Source of the DNA: Elymus sibiricus
Lineage: Eukaryota; Streptophyta; Magnoliopsida; Poales; Poaceae
DNA length: 64,000 nucleotides
NCBI GenBank assembly: GCA_039707655.1
Contig: CM077671.1
Coordinates: forward strand, 301,754,509-301,818,508
Direction: 5' to 3'
Shown here: positions 42,660 to 54,477 of the stretch, piece by piece
Numbering within the stretch: the stretch's first letter is position 1
How the letters are laid out: each line of letters starts with the position of its first letter
The notes under the pieces: model-generated
Told to the model about the DNA's origin: nothing
The model's input: the letters and a program-made list of their open reading frames with translations, nothing else
Database searches by the model: none
Program-made: the position numbers and the translations under genes

Positions 42660-44845
42660 ATGGCGTCTAGTGAGGGAAATTATCAACGTAGAGGTCCGTA
42701 CTTTGATGGCACAAATTTTGCTAGTTGGAAGCACAAAATGAAAATGCATATTCTTGGTCATAACCCCGCCGTATGGGTTGTTGTTTGTGTTGGCTTGCAA
42801 GGTGAATTCTTTGGTGATGGAAAGGAACCGGATCATGAAGCAACCGCGGATGAATTGAAGACGTTGCAATACAACGCTCAAGCATGTGACATTCTCTTCA
42901 ACTGCCTATGCCCCAAAGAATTCAACAAAATCAGCCGTCTTGAGAATGCAAAAGAGATTTGGGATACTTTGGTTGATATGCACGAAGGTACCGAATCCGT
43001 GAGAGAATCCAAGTTGGACGTTCTTCAAAGTCAGCTTGAGAAGTTCAAGATGAAGGATGGTGAAGGAGTCGCAGAGATGTACTCTAGGCTAGCTCTCATC
43101 ACAAATGAGATTGCCGGCTTAGGAAGCGAAGAAATGACCAACAAATTCATCATCAAGAAGATACTTTGAGCTTTGGATGAGAGATATGACACCGTGTGCA
43201 CATTGATCCAAATGATGCCCAACTACAAAGATCTCAAGCCTACGGAAGTCATTGGAAGGATTGTTGCTCATGAGATGACACTCAAGGACAAAGAAGAGCT
43301 TCACAACAAGTCTAGCGGTGCTTACAAAGCCACAAGTGATGCTCCCCCAACTTCAAGCGATAACCTTGTCACCAATGAAGAGATAAGCTTCATGGTCAAG
43401 AAATTCAACAAGTTCTACAAGAATAGAGGCAAAGAACGAAGCTCCAACTCAAGATATGAAGAGAAGCGTTCGTCAAGTTGTGACCGAAACTGCTACAATT
43501 GTGGGAAGCCCGGACACTACTCCAATGAGTGCACGGCTCCTTACAAACGAAGAGAGGAATCACCTAGAAGACGAAGCTCAAGGAATGAATCACCTCAAAG
43601 AGAGAGAAGGAGTAGAGATGATTGTTATGAACAAAGACCCTCAAGGAGAAGTAGGGACTCGGAGAAGAAGGACAAGTACACCAAGAGCTATACAAGAAGA
43701 AGACATCAAGCTCATGTTGGTGAATGGGTTTCCGGCTCCGACTCCGACAACAACTCCGAGAGAAGCTATCACTCCAACTCCGACTATAGTCAAGATGAAG
43801 GTGTTGCCAGACTTGCACTAGTGACTACCAACTCCTATGATCTATTTGATTCACCAAATGAAGGAAGTGGAAGTTGCTTCATGGCTAAAGGCCCCAAGGT
43901 ATCACACCCCGAGTATCTTGATTTCGATAGTGATGAAGATGATTTACTTTGTGATGATGACTTGCACTTTGATAAAACTAGTGATGTTAGTCAAAATGAA
44001 CTTGATAATTCTCATGCTAGTCAAGATAAGTCATTTGATGATGATAAGATGAAAATAGAACAACTAACTAAAGAATTAAACACTCTTAAGTTAGCCCATG
44101 AATCTACTCTTGAAGATCATAGAGAGCTTGTAAGGACTCATGAGAAGCTACGCTTTGAGAAGCTCACCTTGGAGCAAGAGCATGAGTTTCTTAAAGCTAC
44201 CAATGACGGTCTTCGAAAGAAGACCTCATCTTATCTAGCCAAACGATTACTCTTGTCTACATTCATGCCACAAGTTAAATCTAGACAAACTAGTAACAAA
44301 GGCAAGAAAGGTTCTTCATCTAGTAGCAACAATAAAAATGCTAAACCTAATGATGTTGCTTCTAGTAGTTCTATTGATTCCACTAATGATGATTCTCTTA
44401 GCCAAGTTACACTTGAGCAAGAAAACGCTTTATTGAAAGGAATTATAGAGAAAGGTATCTACAAGAGTCTTGCCGGGTGTAAGCAATTTGAGGAAATTGT
44501 ACGCAAGCACGGAGGATACCGGAAGAACCATGGCATTGGCTACTTCAATGCAAATGGAGTTGAATGGAAAGAAGGTCAATAACCCAAGCCCAAGTTTGTT
44601 CCTCAAAAGGAGAAGTATGAACATACTCCTCCCAAGGGAACAAACACTCAAGATGACCTTCCACCACAAGACCACAAGCTCAAGGGCAAGAACAAGCTTC
44701 AAGAGGACATTGACTCATATGAAGATGAATCCCAAGCTTTGGTGGAGTGGGTTCCCAAGGCTACTTCAAGCTCAACTTCTACAAGGGCCACTTCAACACC
44801 AAGGATCCCCATCAAGTTGATGTGGGTCCCCAAGAAGAAGAACTA
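42660..44845 (+). pseudogene. Copia gag (UBN2 type) with CCHC knuckle, two in-frame stops
   Basis: Starts MASSEGNYQRRGPYFDG at 42660. The capsid-like UBN2 region (NFASWKHKMKMHILG, LENAKEIWDTLVDMHEGT, SKLDVLQSQLEKFKM) runs to a TGA at 43167-43169 (IIKKIL then stop then ALDERYD; Arg CGA is expected there). The frame reopens immediately to 44579 and includes the CCHC knuckle CYNCGKPGHYSNEC near 43490 and an Arg/Ser-rich then Asp/Glu-rich tail with a coiled coil. A TAA at 44580-44582 interrupts again; the frame goes on to a TAG at 44843-44845 (KLMWVPKKKN). Apart from the two stops no frameshift is evident over about 728 codons. Confidence 0.85.
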
Positions 44846-45738
44846 GAGAAGTTCTTGAGGGGTGACTCCGCCAATGAAATTCACTCACATTCATTATTGG
44901 CAAGAACTAGTTGCAATCAACTCCAACTCTATGCAATAGTTCAAGGAGTCACACATTCCCTCAAAGGTAAGCAAGGGGACAAGGTAATCAACAAATCCAT
45001 GGACACCATCACACATGCTTTGCACTCCATGTCCATAGATATCCTTGTATTTGTCTCTTGTGTGTTGGGACTAACCCATGTAGGTGAGAAGAGTAAAGAA
45101 ACAACAAGGATGCTCCCAACTCATGGTGATCTTCATCAACCTTGAGCATCCACCACTACCTCACCAACATGAAGTCTTCATCGACAAAACCCAAGGTTAG
45201 TTTATCCTTCCTATGGGGGGATGTCACATCAAGGGGGAGCTTTACTCTAAGACTTGAGTTAAAGCATCTCATAGTATGTGACAACATTAAATGCTTTATG
45301 TAAAAGTGGTAACCCGACTTGTGCTTAAACGATGAGTATGACCTATGATCAAGTATTCTTACTTGGCTCCTAAGTCAATATACTCATATATAGATGACTC
45401 CGTCATCGCCAAAATGCTTGATAGATGCTAGTATGTTTGTGCATGTTTGCCATGATTTCATTTGACATCTTATTGTGTGAGCATGTTGATTTGCATTTAT
45501 TTATCCATTCGAGGACATCCAATTGTTGCTATTTGGTTTTTGATTTCTCTTTTGCCAATTGGATGGACAAGAATGCCTAGGACCACTCTCTAGCTATCTA
45601 TGCTTTCTTACCTCATATTCCATTCTTGCTGCATCACAAAATTTGAACAAGTACTTTTCGATCTCTCTGTGTGAGGAGCACTCAGAGTTCCGTATGACCG
45701 TATCGACAAAGGACTGACCATTAAAACCTCCCAAGTGC
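44846..45738 (+). other. Spacer of the Maximus-like element in place of pol
   Basis: About 0.9 kb with no integrase or reverse transcriptase motif in any frame. One open frame near 44747-45145 is not recognised. Pol was lost before this copy inserted. Confidence 0.6.
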
Positions 45739-45907
45739 ATCTCGGTGGAACCAACCCAAAATCTCGGTCTCACCGAATGCCTAGGGTTGATCTGGATTTT
45801 CAATCTCGGTAACACCGATTCCTTATTCTCGGTTACACCGAGTTTCCCTGTCAGCTGACAGTTGAGAAACTCGGTGACACCGAAAATTTCGAACTGGTGT
45901 CACCGAC
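45739..45907. repeat. Internal TCGGT-NNN-ACCGA dyad array 1
   Basis: Six copies (for example TCGGTCTCACCGA, TCGGTAACACCGA, TCGGTTACACCGA, TCGGTGACACCGA) directly upstream of a TATATATAT box at 45917. Confidence 0.9.
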
Positions 45908-45916
45908 AGCGAAGGG

Positions 45917-45925
45917 TATATATAT
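45917..45925 (+). promoter_or_regulatory. Candidate internal promoter of the Maximus-like element
   Basis: GAAGGG TATATATAT CCTGG ten bases after dyad array 1, followed by a C-rich leader-like stretch (45960-46100) and, 640 bp on, by the second ORF. The layout copies that of the LTR promoter. Inferred; no transcript evidence. Confidence 0.5.
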
Positions 45926-46254
45926 CCTGGCGGACACGAATTTTGAAATTCAATCTCAAGAGCCCGTTTCCTCCAACCCTAAGCTGCCGCTCCGGACCCC
46001 CTGGTCGTCACCCTTGCCTCCCCGTGCGTCTCCGCCGTTGGGAATCGCCACCGCTGACGGAATCTTCGCCGCCATCGTTGCCTTAGCGGGCCCTTCACCA
46101 AATTAGGGTATGGATTCGACCCTCCTTGCGCTCCCCGTCCGATTCAAGCGCATTGGAGTTATTTTTATCGATAATCCACCGATTGCAAACCTCCCTATCC
46201 TCTAGAAAACTCATTAGATTAGCGAACGAAGGCTTTTTAGGTTTAGTTGTCCGC

Positions 46255-46440
46255 AAAACCGAATCTCGGTGACACCGAGTCAGAAAAATCGGTTCTACCG
46301 ATTTTGGTTTTGTGCTACTGAGGACAGTCTCGGTGAAACCGAGTGGCAATTCTCGGTGCGACCGAAATTGCTGCCATGTTTCTGTTAAGAGCTCTGTGTG
46401 TCTTGGTGGTACCGAAATTTTTGACCCGGTGACACCGAAA
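46255..46440. repeat. Internal TCGGT-NNN-ACCGA dyad array 2
   Basis: Six more copies (TCGGTGACACCGA, TCGGTTCTACCGA, TCGGTGAAACCGA, TCGGTGCGACCGA, TTGGTGGTACCGA, CCGGTGACACCGA) between the internal TATA box and the second ORF. Confidence 0.9.
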
Positions 46441-46559
46441 TCCCTTTTTGCTGAGAACTATATCTAAGGATTTCTCTGTTCAAACCTTTGAAAAATTGTC
46501 TGCATTTTGTGATGACTCATCCCTTTCCACTCCTCTATACTCTATTCACAGGGTCAAAT

Positions 46560-47038
46560 ATGTCAGGAGCTGAAGACAGTCAGAATGATCTTAGAGAACA
46601 GAGTGTTGACATGAGCTCATGCACTAGTCCTGAGGGGAGCTATGATGACATCCCTAGCTCTCCTGACTTGCCCAAAGCTGCAACCAGGGCAAGGAGAAAG
46701 CTCAATTATGATGAGGAGGATGAGGACTTCATCCCTGAGGAGCTACCCAAGGAATTTGATAGCGTGCTATTCCCGACACTACAGATGATGAGGATGACTC
46801 TCCTCTCACGCCAGGCACTCAATTCACTACCCAGGCCAGATCAGCCACGGTGCCAGCTCCAGAGTTGAGGCCTTCTTCATCAGCACCTACTACAGCCTCT
46901 TTAGCTCCATCAGCTCCTCTAGTACCTCCCGTTGCTACTCCAAGTCCATCCATGACGTCTGCCGACATCTTCGCCGACGTAGTTCTCTCGACTCCTTCAT
47001 CGACCACCAGAGGAGATCAGCCCCAGAAGAACGATTAG
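46560..47038 (+). pseudogene. Second ORF of the Maximus-like element, acidic, one frameshift
   Basis: Starts MSGAEDSQNDLREQSVDM at 46560. An acidic, Ser/Pro-rich region follows (DDIPSSPDLPKAATRARRKL, YDEEDEDFIPEELPKEFDS). A one-base shift near 46770-46780 moves the frame to DTTDDEDDSPLTPGTQF and a Ser/Thr/Pro/Ala-rich tail ending PQKND at 47038. No hydrophobic segment or signal peptide is seen, so it is not an envelope-like protein. It lies where SIRE/Maximus elements have their extra 3' ORF. Function unknown. Confidence 0.55.
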
Positions 47039-47503
47039 CTATATCTCTTTGAACTTTTTGGTAACTTGTTGCCAAAGGGGGAGAAGTTGTATATAGATCT
47101 TTAGGCTTCGAGTGAGAGAGCGTTAGTTTTTATCGCTTTTTCAAAAACATTTGGTCTTTTGGTTTGGATGTGTTAAACTTTGTGGTGTTTGATCATACAC
47201 TTGATGTGTGTTGCTACTATTTCCTATCCATGTGATGCTTATGAGATGATCATTCACCTTTGCTTGATTGTGTTGTGCTATGATATTCATTCTTATTATT
47301 CTCGCACACCACCAAGTTGTATGTGACATGAAAGAGTGCCCCATGTACCTAATCGATTGTGCATTTGCATTCAAACGCAAATTCAAAATAATGCACAAAT
47401 TTAGGGGGAGCTCTTGCTTATCACATACTTCTCAAAGCGACGATTATATTCATTGATTATATCATATGTCGAAGCTTTGATCTATATGTTGTCATCAATT
47501 ACC

Positions 47504-47517
47504 AAAAAGGGGGAGAT
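47504..47517 (+). other. Polypurine tract of the Maximus-like element
   Basis: AAAAAGGGGGAGAT directly before the 3' LTR. Confidence 0.85.
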
Positions 47518-49026
47518 TGAAAGCACATTTGCTCCCTTGGTGGTTTTGGTAATTAATAACAACATATATGTCATTGAACTAATGTTTCCACTAAGCATAT
47601 TTCAGGAAAAGTTCAATGATAGGGATGGCAAAAGGATTGTGGAGAAACTCCAAGATGCAAGGAAATGGATTGGCAAAGCTTCAAGCAAGAGGACTCTATA
47701 TTTTACTTTGTGAGAAATCACTTTGAGTCCATAGGAAAGCCAATACTATTAAAAGGGGGTAAGGTACTGTTGGTGAACAAGATGCTCCACGTGCACAAGA
47801 GATAGTCACCAAAAACACCCAAAAGGTCTTCCACAAAAGTTTGTCCAAAGCCAAATATCCAAAATCGGTGCAACCAACAATTTCCACTCGGTGCCACCAA
47901 TTCCCAAAATCAGACAGACCCATGCCAAACCCTAGCACATCGGTGCAACCGATTCCACTTCGGTGCCACCGAGTTTGGGTTGCCAACTTTCTGTTACCTC
48001 GATTCACAAAATTGGTACCACCGAGTTTGTTGGATCGGCGTCACCGAGTTGCGCAATCTGACCGTTGGTTACCTAATCGGTACCACCGAGAATTATATAT
48101 CGGTCTCACCGAGATTCAAAAGTTACTGCCTTTTGGTCACTTCGGTACCACCGAGATTCACACATCGGTGTCACCGAGTTGGTCACTTTAGGTGTAACGG
48201 TTGGATTTTAGGGGATGCCTATATATACCCGTTCACCACCACCCACTCGAAATAAAAGCACTCAGAACTATTCCATACTTGCCCCATCATATTTTCTGAG
48301 AGAGAGCCACCTACTCATGTGTTGAGATCAAGCTATTCCACTCCATCCATATGAATCTTGATCTCTAGCCTCCCCAAGTTGCTTTCCACCAAATCAATCT
48401 CTTCCACCATAGCCAAATCTGTGAGAGAGTGATTGTGTGTTGAGGAGTCTATCATCTTGAAGCACAAGAGCAAGGAGTTCATCGACATTGCCGAGCCTAT
48501 TACCTTTTGGAGGGTGGTGCCTCCTATATTGGTTAGGTGTCGCTTGGGAGCCTCCTACTTCGTGTTGTGGAGTTGAACCAAGAAGTTTGTACGGGCAAGG
48601 AGATCACCTACTTCGTGAAGATCTACCCATAGTGAGGCTAGTCCTTCGTGGACGGAAGCCGTTATGGAATAGTCAAGGTTGCTACTTCGTGGACCCTTAT
48701 GGGTGGAGCCCTCCGTGGACTCTCGCGACCATTACCCTCCGTGGGTTGAAGACTCCATAAACGTGGACGTACGATAGCACCACCTATCGGAACCACGGGA
48801 AAAATCTTCGTGTCTACAAATTGCGTTTGATCTTCCTTCCTACCCTCTACTATACATGCTTGTTGTTACTTTCCGCTGCTATACTCTTAGACATGCATGT
48901 GTAGGGTGTACTTGACTTGCTATCAATGCTAAAATCTGCCAACACTTAAAATTGGGAAAAGGTAGGATTTTTATTTGGTCAAGTAGTCTAATCACCCCGC
49001 CCTCTAGACATACTTTCGGTCCTACA
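47518..49026 (+). repeat. Maximus-like 3' LTR
   Basis: 1509 bp, collinear with 41100-42606, with the dyad array at 47863-48180 and TATA at 48220-48227. It ends CGGTCCTACA before the TSD CCATC. Confidence 0.92.
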
Positions 49027-49031
49027 CCATC

Positions 49032-49660
49032 ATCAGATCAAGATGGCTGTTGAGGATCAGGAGAAGACGGCTTTCATAACTCCTTTTGGTGCTTTCTGCT
49101 ATGTCTCTATGCCTTTTGGGCTCAAGAGCCCGGCGGCTACTTATCAGCGTTGCGTTCAGAACTGCCTTCACCCACAGATTGGACGCAACGTTCACGCCTA
49201 TGTTGATGATATCGTGGTAAAATCTCAGAAGAAGGAGACACTTCTGGATGACCTCAAGGAGACGTTTGATAACCTTCGAGTGTACCAGATGAAGCTCATC
49301 TGGCCAAGTGTGTTTTTGGCGTTCCTGCAGGCAAGTTAGTGGGTTTTCTGGTGTCCAAGCGAGGCATCGAGGCTAATCCAGATAAAATCAAGGCAGAAAC
49401 TTCACTAGCTAAGCCGGCTAATGCGAATCAAGTTCAACGTCTGGCTGGTCACATTGCGGCGTTAAGCCGGTTTATAAGCCGCCTAGGGGAGAAAGCAATC
49501 CCTCTTTACCAGTTGTTGAGAAAGACAGACAACTTTGTTTGGACGGATGCAGCTAATGAAGCCTTCGAAGCGCTCAAGAGGCAGTTGGCTGAGCCACCGG
49601 TCCTGGCCGCCCCGATGAACAAAGAGTCTATGCTCCTGTAGATTGCTGCTAATTCAGAGG
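49032..49660 (+). pseudogene. Tat reverse transcriptase, C-terminal half
   Basis: Resumes with HQIKM and shows ITPFGAFCYVSMPFGL and the catalytic YVDDIVVKS (49200-49226). A frameshift near 49310-49320 (after NLRVYQMKLI) moves to the frame of GFLVSKRGIEANPDKI and the connection region. A TAG at 49639-49641 stands where CAG is expected (LLLQIAA). Confidence 0.88.
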
Positions 49661-50400
49661 CAATGAGTGTTGCAGTTGTTGTTGAAAGAAAGGAGGCAGG
49701 AAAGGAATATCCAGTACATCGGCCAGTTTATTTTGTCAGTGAAGTCTTAACTCTATCCAAGCAGTGGTATCCGCATTGGCAAAAGTTGGTTTTCAGCGTC
49801 TTTATGGCAAGCCAGAAGTTAAAACACTACTTCCAGGAGCATCCAATCACTGTGTTCAGTTCGGCACCTCTTGGCGATATCATACAAAATCAAGAAGCTA
49901 CTGGCCGGATTGCTAAATGGGCGATTGAGCTTGGGCCTCACCAGGTGAGATACACGCCTCGTACAGCCATCAAGTCCCAAGCACTGGTGGATTTCATCAA
50001 CGATTGGACTGAGCTACAAATCCCAGAGGATAGGCCAGATAACACGTATTGCACTATACACTTTGATGGATCCAGGCAATTGGAAGGCTCGGGGGCTGGA
50101 GTAATCTTGTCTTCTCCACGAGGTGACAAATTTTGTTATGTTTTATGGCTCATGTTCCCTTGTACTAATAATGCAACTGAATATGAGGCCCTCTTACACG
50201 GGCTCAGAATGGCTGAAGAGATGAACCTTAGCCGGGTGAGGTGCTTGGGCGACTCGGATTTGGTAGCTCAACATGTCTCAGGGACCTGGGATTCAAAGGA
50301 TCCCTTGATGGCGGCTTATCGGCGGGCAGTCACCAAAGTGGCAGGACACTTTCAAGGGTATCAAGTTGGCTCAACGAGGCTGCAGATGCTCTATCACGGC
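49642..50400 (+). pseudogene. Tat RNase H plus second, archaeal-type RNase H
   Basis: 49663-50010 is the degenerate Gypsy RNase H/connection (YFVSEVLTLSKQWYPHWQKL, ASQKLKHYFQEH). 50040-50290 is a second RNase H with its own active-site pattern: IHFDGSRQLEGSGAGVIL, NATEYEALLHGL and LGDSDLVAQHV, supplying D, E and D. The second domain is the mark of the Tat lineage. A frameshift lies near 50370-50395, before LNEAADALSRLG. Confidence 0.85.
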
Positions 50401-51797
50401 TCGGTTCTCATTGTAAGCCGGTCCCTCCCAATGTGTTCTTGGACGTGCTTCACAACCTATCGGTTAAATTGCCGTCTGAGGAAGACATCGCTATTCCTGA
50501 CCCTGAGGCACACCTGGTGGCGGCTCTCCATGCTATTCCTGATTGGACAATACCTTATTTGGCTTATCTGACTCGAGGCGAGCTCCCACCTGAGGATATC
50601 ATCGCTCGACAGATAATTCAGCAGTCCAAGTCAATGACTATCGTCAATGGCGAGTTACATCGACGAAGCAACACCGACGTTTTTCAACGCCGTGTTTCCC
50701 CTGATGAAGGACAAGAGATTCTCAATGAGATCCATGCTGGCGATTGTGGACACCATGCCGGCTCACGGTCCCTAGTGGCGAAGGCTTTTCGTCATGGGTT
50801 TTATTGGTTGACGGCTCACGCGGACGCAGAAGACATTGTGCGCAAGTGCGATGGATGTCAAAAGTTCGGTTGACAAGCTCATGTGCCGGCTCAAGAGTTG
50901 CATATGATCCCAATTACTTGCCCGTTTGCAGTCTAGGGGTTCGACATGGTTGGCTCGTTCAAGCCGTCTTCTGACAAGAAAACCCACCTCTTGGTGGCAG
51001 TTGATAAATTCACCAAGTGGATAGAGGCAGAGCTTGTCAGCAATTGTGACGCGGAGACAACAGTCAAGTTTTTAAAGAAGTTGATCTTCCGTTTTGGCTA
51101 TCCTCATAGCATTATCACTGACAATGGTACCAATTTGTCCAAAGGAGCTATGGAGTGATTTTGTCAACGTGAGCACATCCGGCTTGACCTGGCGGCAGTT
51201 GCACATCCACTATCCAATGGACAGGCCGAACAAGCTAATCAGGAGATTCTCAGAGGGATCAAACCCCGGCTTATGGTTCCACTCGAGCGCACCCCAGGTT
51301 GTTGGGTTGAAGAACTCCCCTCAGTACTTTGGATTATTCGCACAACTCCAAATAGATCCACTGGATATACACCATTTTTTTTGGTTTATGGAGCTGAGGC
51401 AGTTTTACCAAGTGATATTCGCCATGATTCGCCTCGAGTCACTGCTCATGTTGAAGCAGATAATGAGCAAGCACGTCAAGATTCTTTGGACGTCTTGGAA
51501 GAAGAACGTGACTTAGCAGCAGCCGGATCTGCTATATACCAGCAAGACCTACGTCGCTATCACAGCCGTAGAGTCCGAAGCCATACTTTTCAAGAAGGCG
51601 ACTTAGTGCTCCGTATAATTCAAGATCAAACATGCATGCACAAACTTTCCCCACCTTGGGAGGGTCCTTTCGTCATCAGCAGGAACCTTAATAATGGTTC
51701 GTATTATCTGATAGATTTACGAGAAGGATCATATACCTCCGAAGAAGAAACAACCCGGCCCTGGAACATTGCTCACCTGCGGCCTTATTATACTTAG
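50370..51797 (+). pseudogene. Tat integrase
   Basis: Linker from the RNase H (NEAADALSRLGSHCKPVPP), zinc finger (HAGDCGHHAGSRSLVAKAF ... CDGCQKFG), then a TGA at 50871-50873 (Arg expected) and a TAG near 50935 (Trp expected, FAVWG). The core has FDMVGSFKPSSDKKTHLLVA, ITDNGTNLSKGAM, a TGA at 51156-51158, then HPLSNGQAEQANQEILRG, which together give the DDE residues. The C-terminal domain (EEDLVLRI-like, KLSPPWEGPFVI) ends NIAHLRPYYT at 51797. Confidence 0.87.
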
Positions 51798-52879
51798 AGC
51801 CACTGGCTCTTTTTTCTTTTGTAATCCCCCCTTGCAAATTCTGTACATACTTCTTTATGTTCAAATATAATAAAGCCGACACCCCCGAAACTCGTGGTCT
51901 CTGTCGTTTCAGCCTACAAATTGAGCATGAGTCTTTATGTTTTGAAACATAAGTCACTTGGGGGCTTCCAACTCAACGAGTCAGCCTTTAATATCCGTCT
52001 TGACTAGGCTATAAGCCGCCAAAATATGGTTAAACCTGCCTGTTTGCTTGATGCGACTCCGATCAGGTGACCCTGTGTACTCTTGACAAGTCAATCCATA
52101 TGGACCCTAAACTTATCAAGGTTAAAACACGGCTTGAGTCACGTGAGAGCCGACATATAGAAAGCTAGGATAAACCATGGGTTATCATACCCACTTCATT
52201 GAAGCAAGACTTGAGCCTCGAAAGCCAGTCTCTTTGTCGAGTCTCACTGAGCCGGCTTATCAGCTTTTCTTTATATTATTACAATATCTTCTATTATTAA
52301 ATTATAACTTTTCAGGTACAATGTTATTCTTACTACCAGCTCATAAATGGGCGTCCGGGTTACAAACTGCGGTCATACTATGACCAGTCTAATCACATGT
52401 CTTCTGCAACAATGTTGTGGAAGGGTTCAATGAAGACTTAAGCCTCGCAAGCAAGTTTCTTTGCCGGCTCGTTTTAACCTCTCTGATTTAATCAAAGGCT
52501 CATTAAAGCCAAACAAAGACATTCAGAGGCAAGCAAAAGAGCAGAACAATGATATTTTTGGCAAACAGATCAAAATATCAAAGTTTCGTGACACGTTTTA
52601 CCACAAGAAGACAAGTACAAAACGTGCGCGATGGCACGATAGAGCATTTCAGAGTTTTAAACTACCCCTATTACAGGATCACATCAGGAGCCACAAAATA
52701 TCAATGTTTTTTGCCCAACACTTGCGGGCTCACACCACCTGGCGATTTGATTCATCTACGAAGATTCATCTTCAAAAGTCTTCTGTATAAGCTGCCTCCG
52801 GATCCATCTTCGCTGGCTCATGTTCATCAACCTGCTGGCCCTTCTGTTGCTGCCGAATTGAGTTCAAAGATTCAAAATT
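51798..52879. other. Non-coding gap between sense pol and antisense gene
   Basis: A tail-to-tail junction. A plant-like poly-A signal AATAAAG lies at 51869-51875, just after the pol stop. CTTGGGGGCTT occurs near 51958. No coding sequence is recognised on either strand. Confidence 0.5.
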
Positions 52880-53816
52880 TCATGTCCCTTCAACAAGGGC
52901 TGACACATCAACATCAGGAGTAAAAGGTTTCTTACGTTGAGGCGGCACTAGTTCTGACGGCTCATCCTTGGGCGCGTTGACATGCTCATTCTCCTTGGAA
53001 TATGCAGGATGATACTTCACCAGGTCAACTTCTTCAGCTATCAGAGTTGCCAAAGGCCGGGTCTCTTTGAAGCACGCGGCAAAATCGTAATGAGTAAACT
53101 CTGAGCCGTCCAGCTTGAATTTGGGAAAGCCGTCTTTCAAAGCTTCAAAATCCAGCTCAGGTACATATTCCTTTGCCCGAGCAAGAGCCATGTTTGCTCC
53201 TCCACGAGCCGTCAATTTCCGGGTCTCTGTGACCCATTATGGCACGGTTGATAACTGCTTCAACATATCCTTGATGCTCCTGGGCGGGCATTTTAAGTTC
53301 TTCACTGCCATTATGGAATAGACAGACCCTGTGAAGAGTTGCTCTACATATGTGAAAATTGCCTTCAATTTCACAATAGGCAACTCCACAAGGGTATGTT
53401 CTTTCCGTCCTGCATAACAAAAGCAAGTGAGATAACAAGCCGCCATGATATCATAACCCGAAAGTTCCGAATGAAAGAGCTATGAGTACATACCGACAAT
53501 GGCCGTCAGCATCTCGTTTATCTGTTTCACAAGGGTGGAGTAGTTTTCCTTCAAAGGACCAAGCTTGCCCTCAGCCTTTTCTTCTTCAAAGATTTTCATG
53601 GCTTGGTCAAGATGATCTTGCGCTTGACGCGCAGACTCTTCAAAATGAGCTGCCGTACGATCGGCTTCAGCCTTCAGCTTCATTTCTTCTTTAAGGCGTT
53701 TCTGCAGTTTCACAGCCACAGATTCAGCATCTTCAACATATCCCTGATAGGCATGCAAGTGTTATCAATAACTATTTCTACAAAAGCCTCAAGCCGCCTT
53801 ACAAAAGGTGTCTCGA

Positions 53817-54220
53817 CCCTTGGGGGCTATGGCATTTCAAACTTATTTTCATACTATCAAAAGTCTCGTGCGGTTGTAAACAATCTACACAGCACTTGGG
53901 GGCTAATGTGCCAAAGTTTCAAGTCACAAACAATTACAAGACCCGGCTATTTCACAGAAATAACCCGGCCCTTGGGGGCTACATGATTTCAAGCTTACAA
54001 AACAAGTGTATACTTCCTATGACGGAAGACCCGGCTAACTCAACAAGATAAGCTGGCCCTTGGGGGCTCCAACAGTGTTCTGTTTTATCTACTCAAAGTA
54101 TCAAGTACCAACTCGTTATGATCATAACAAGTCGGTCCTTGGGGGCTATAGTTATAGTTCAATATACATACTTTCAAGAATAACCTTACCATTTTCATAA
54201 TAAGCTGGTCCTTGGGGGCC
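53817..54220 (+). repeat. Six polypurine-tract-like CTTGGGGGCT repeats
   Basis: CTTGGGGGCT (last copy ending CC) recurs near 53819, 53894, 53971, 54059, 54138 and 54210, every 70-90 bp, often preceded by CCGGCC or AGCTGG. Another lies at 51957. The true polypurine tract before the 3' LTR (60549-60559, ACTGGGGGCTA) is the same word. They occupy the intron between exons 3 and 4 of the antisense gene. Confidence 0.85.
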
Positions 54221-54342
54221 GAAGACATTATATAAAGACAGAACGGTTAAAGCAAAGAATCTTACCTCATATTTTTCCTTGAGAGCGTTGATCAAATTCA
54301 TTTCAACTTCCTGGCTCTCAGACAGCCGGGTTAAGTACTGCT

Positions 54343-54345
54343 GGT
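54343..54345. repeat. TSD GGT, left copy for the CACTA element
   Basis: GGT before CACTAGTAGAAA; the same at 57446-57448. Removing element and one copy restores the antisense exon as EDIHQQYLTRLSE. Confidence 0.88.
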
Positions 54346-54477
54346 CACTAGTAGAAAATAGGGCTTTCGTCCTAGCCGGATCGGAGCAATAGTCCCGGTC
54401 GCGTTACGAACCGGGACTAATGTCGAGCGGCTAGGACGTCGAACGGGGCTCGGCAGGCATCAGTCCCGGATCGAATG

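Larger units (their letters stand above)
41100..49026 (+). mobile_element. Maximus-like (SIRE/Maximus lineage) Copia element, gag-only
   Basis: A 7.9 kb element: LTRs 41100-42606 and 47518-49026 (1507 and 1509 bp), tRNA-iMet primer site, polypurine tract and TSD CCATC. It encodes a gag of about 728 codons (two in-frame stops) and, after about 1.7 kb, a second short acidic ORF at the env-like position. No protease, integrase or reverse transcriptase is present, so it is non-autonomous. Both LTRs and the internal spacer carry arrays of a TCGGT-NNN-ACCGA dyad, each followed by a TATA box. The LTRs are close to identical over most of their length, so it is clearly younger than the Tat host. Confidence 0.88.

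Noticed and set aside
41445..46440. Dehydration-responsive (ACCGAC) promoter elements
   Set aside because: The array arms are ACCGA followed by A, G or T in nearly all copies; only one copy has the C needed for the known site.
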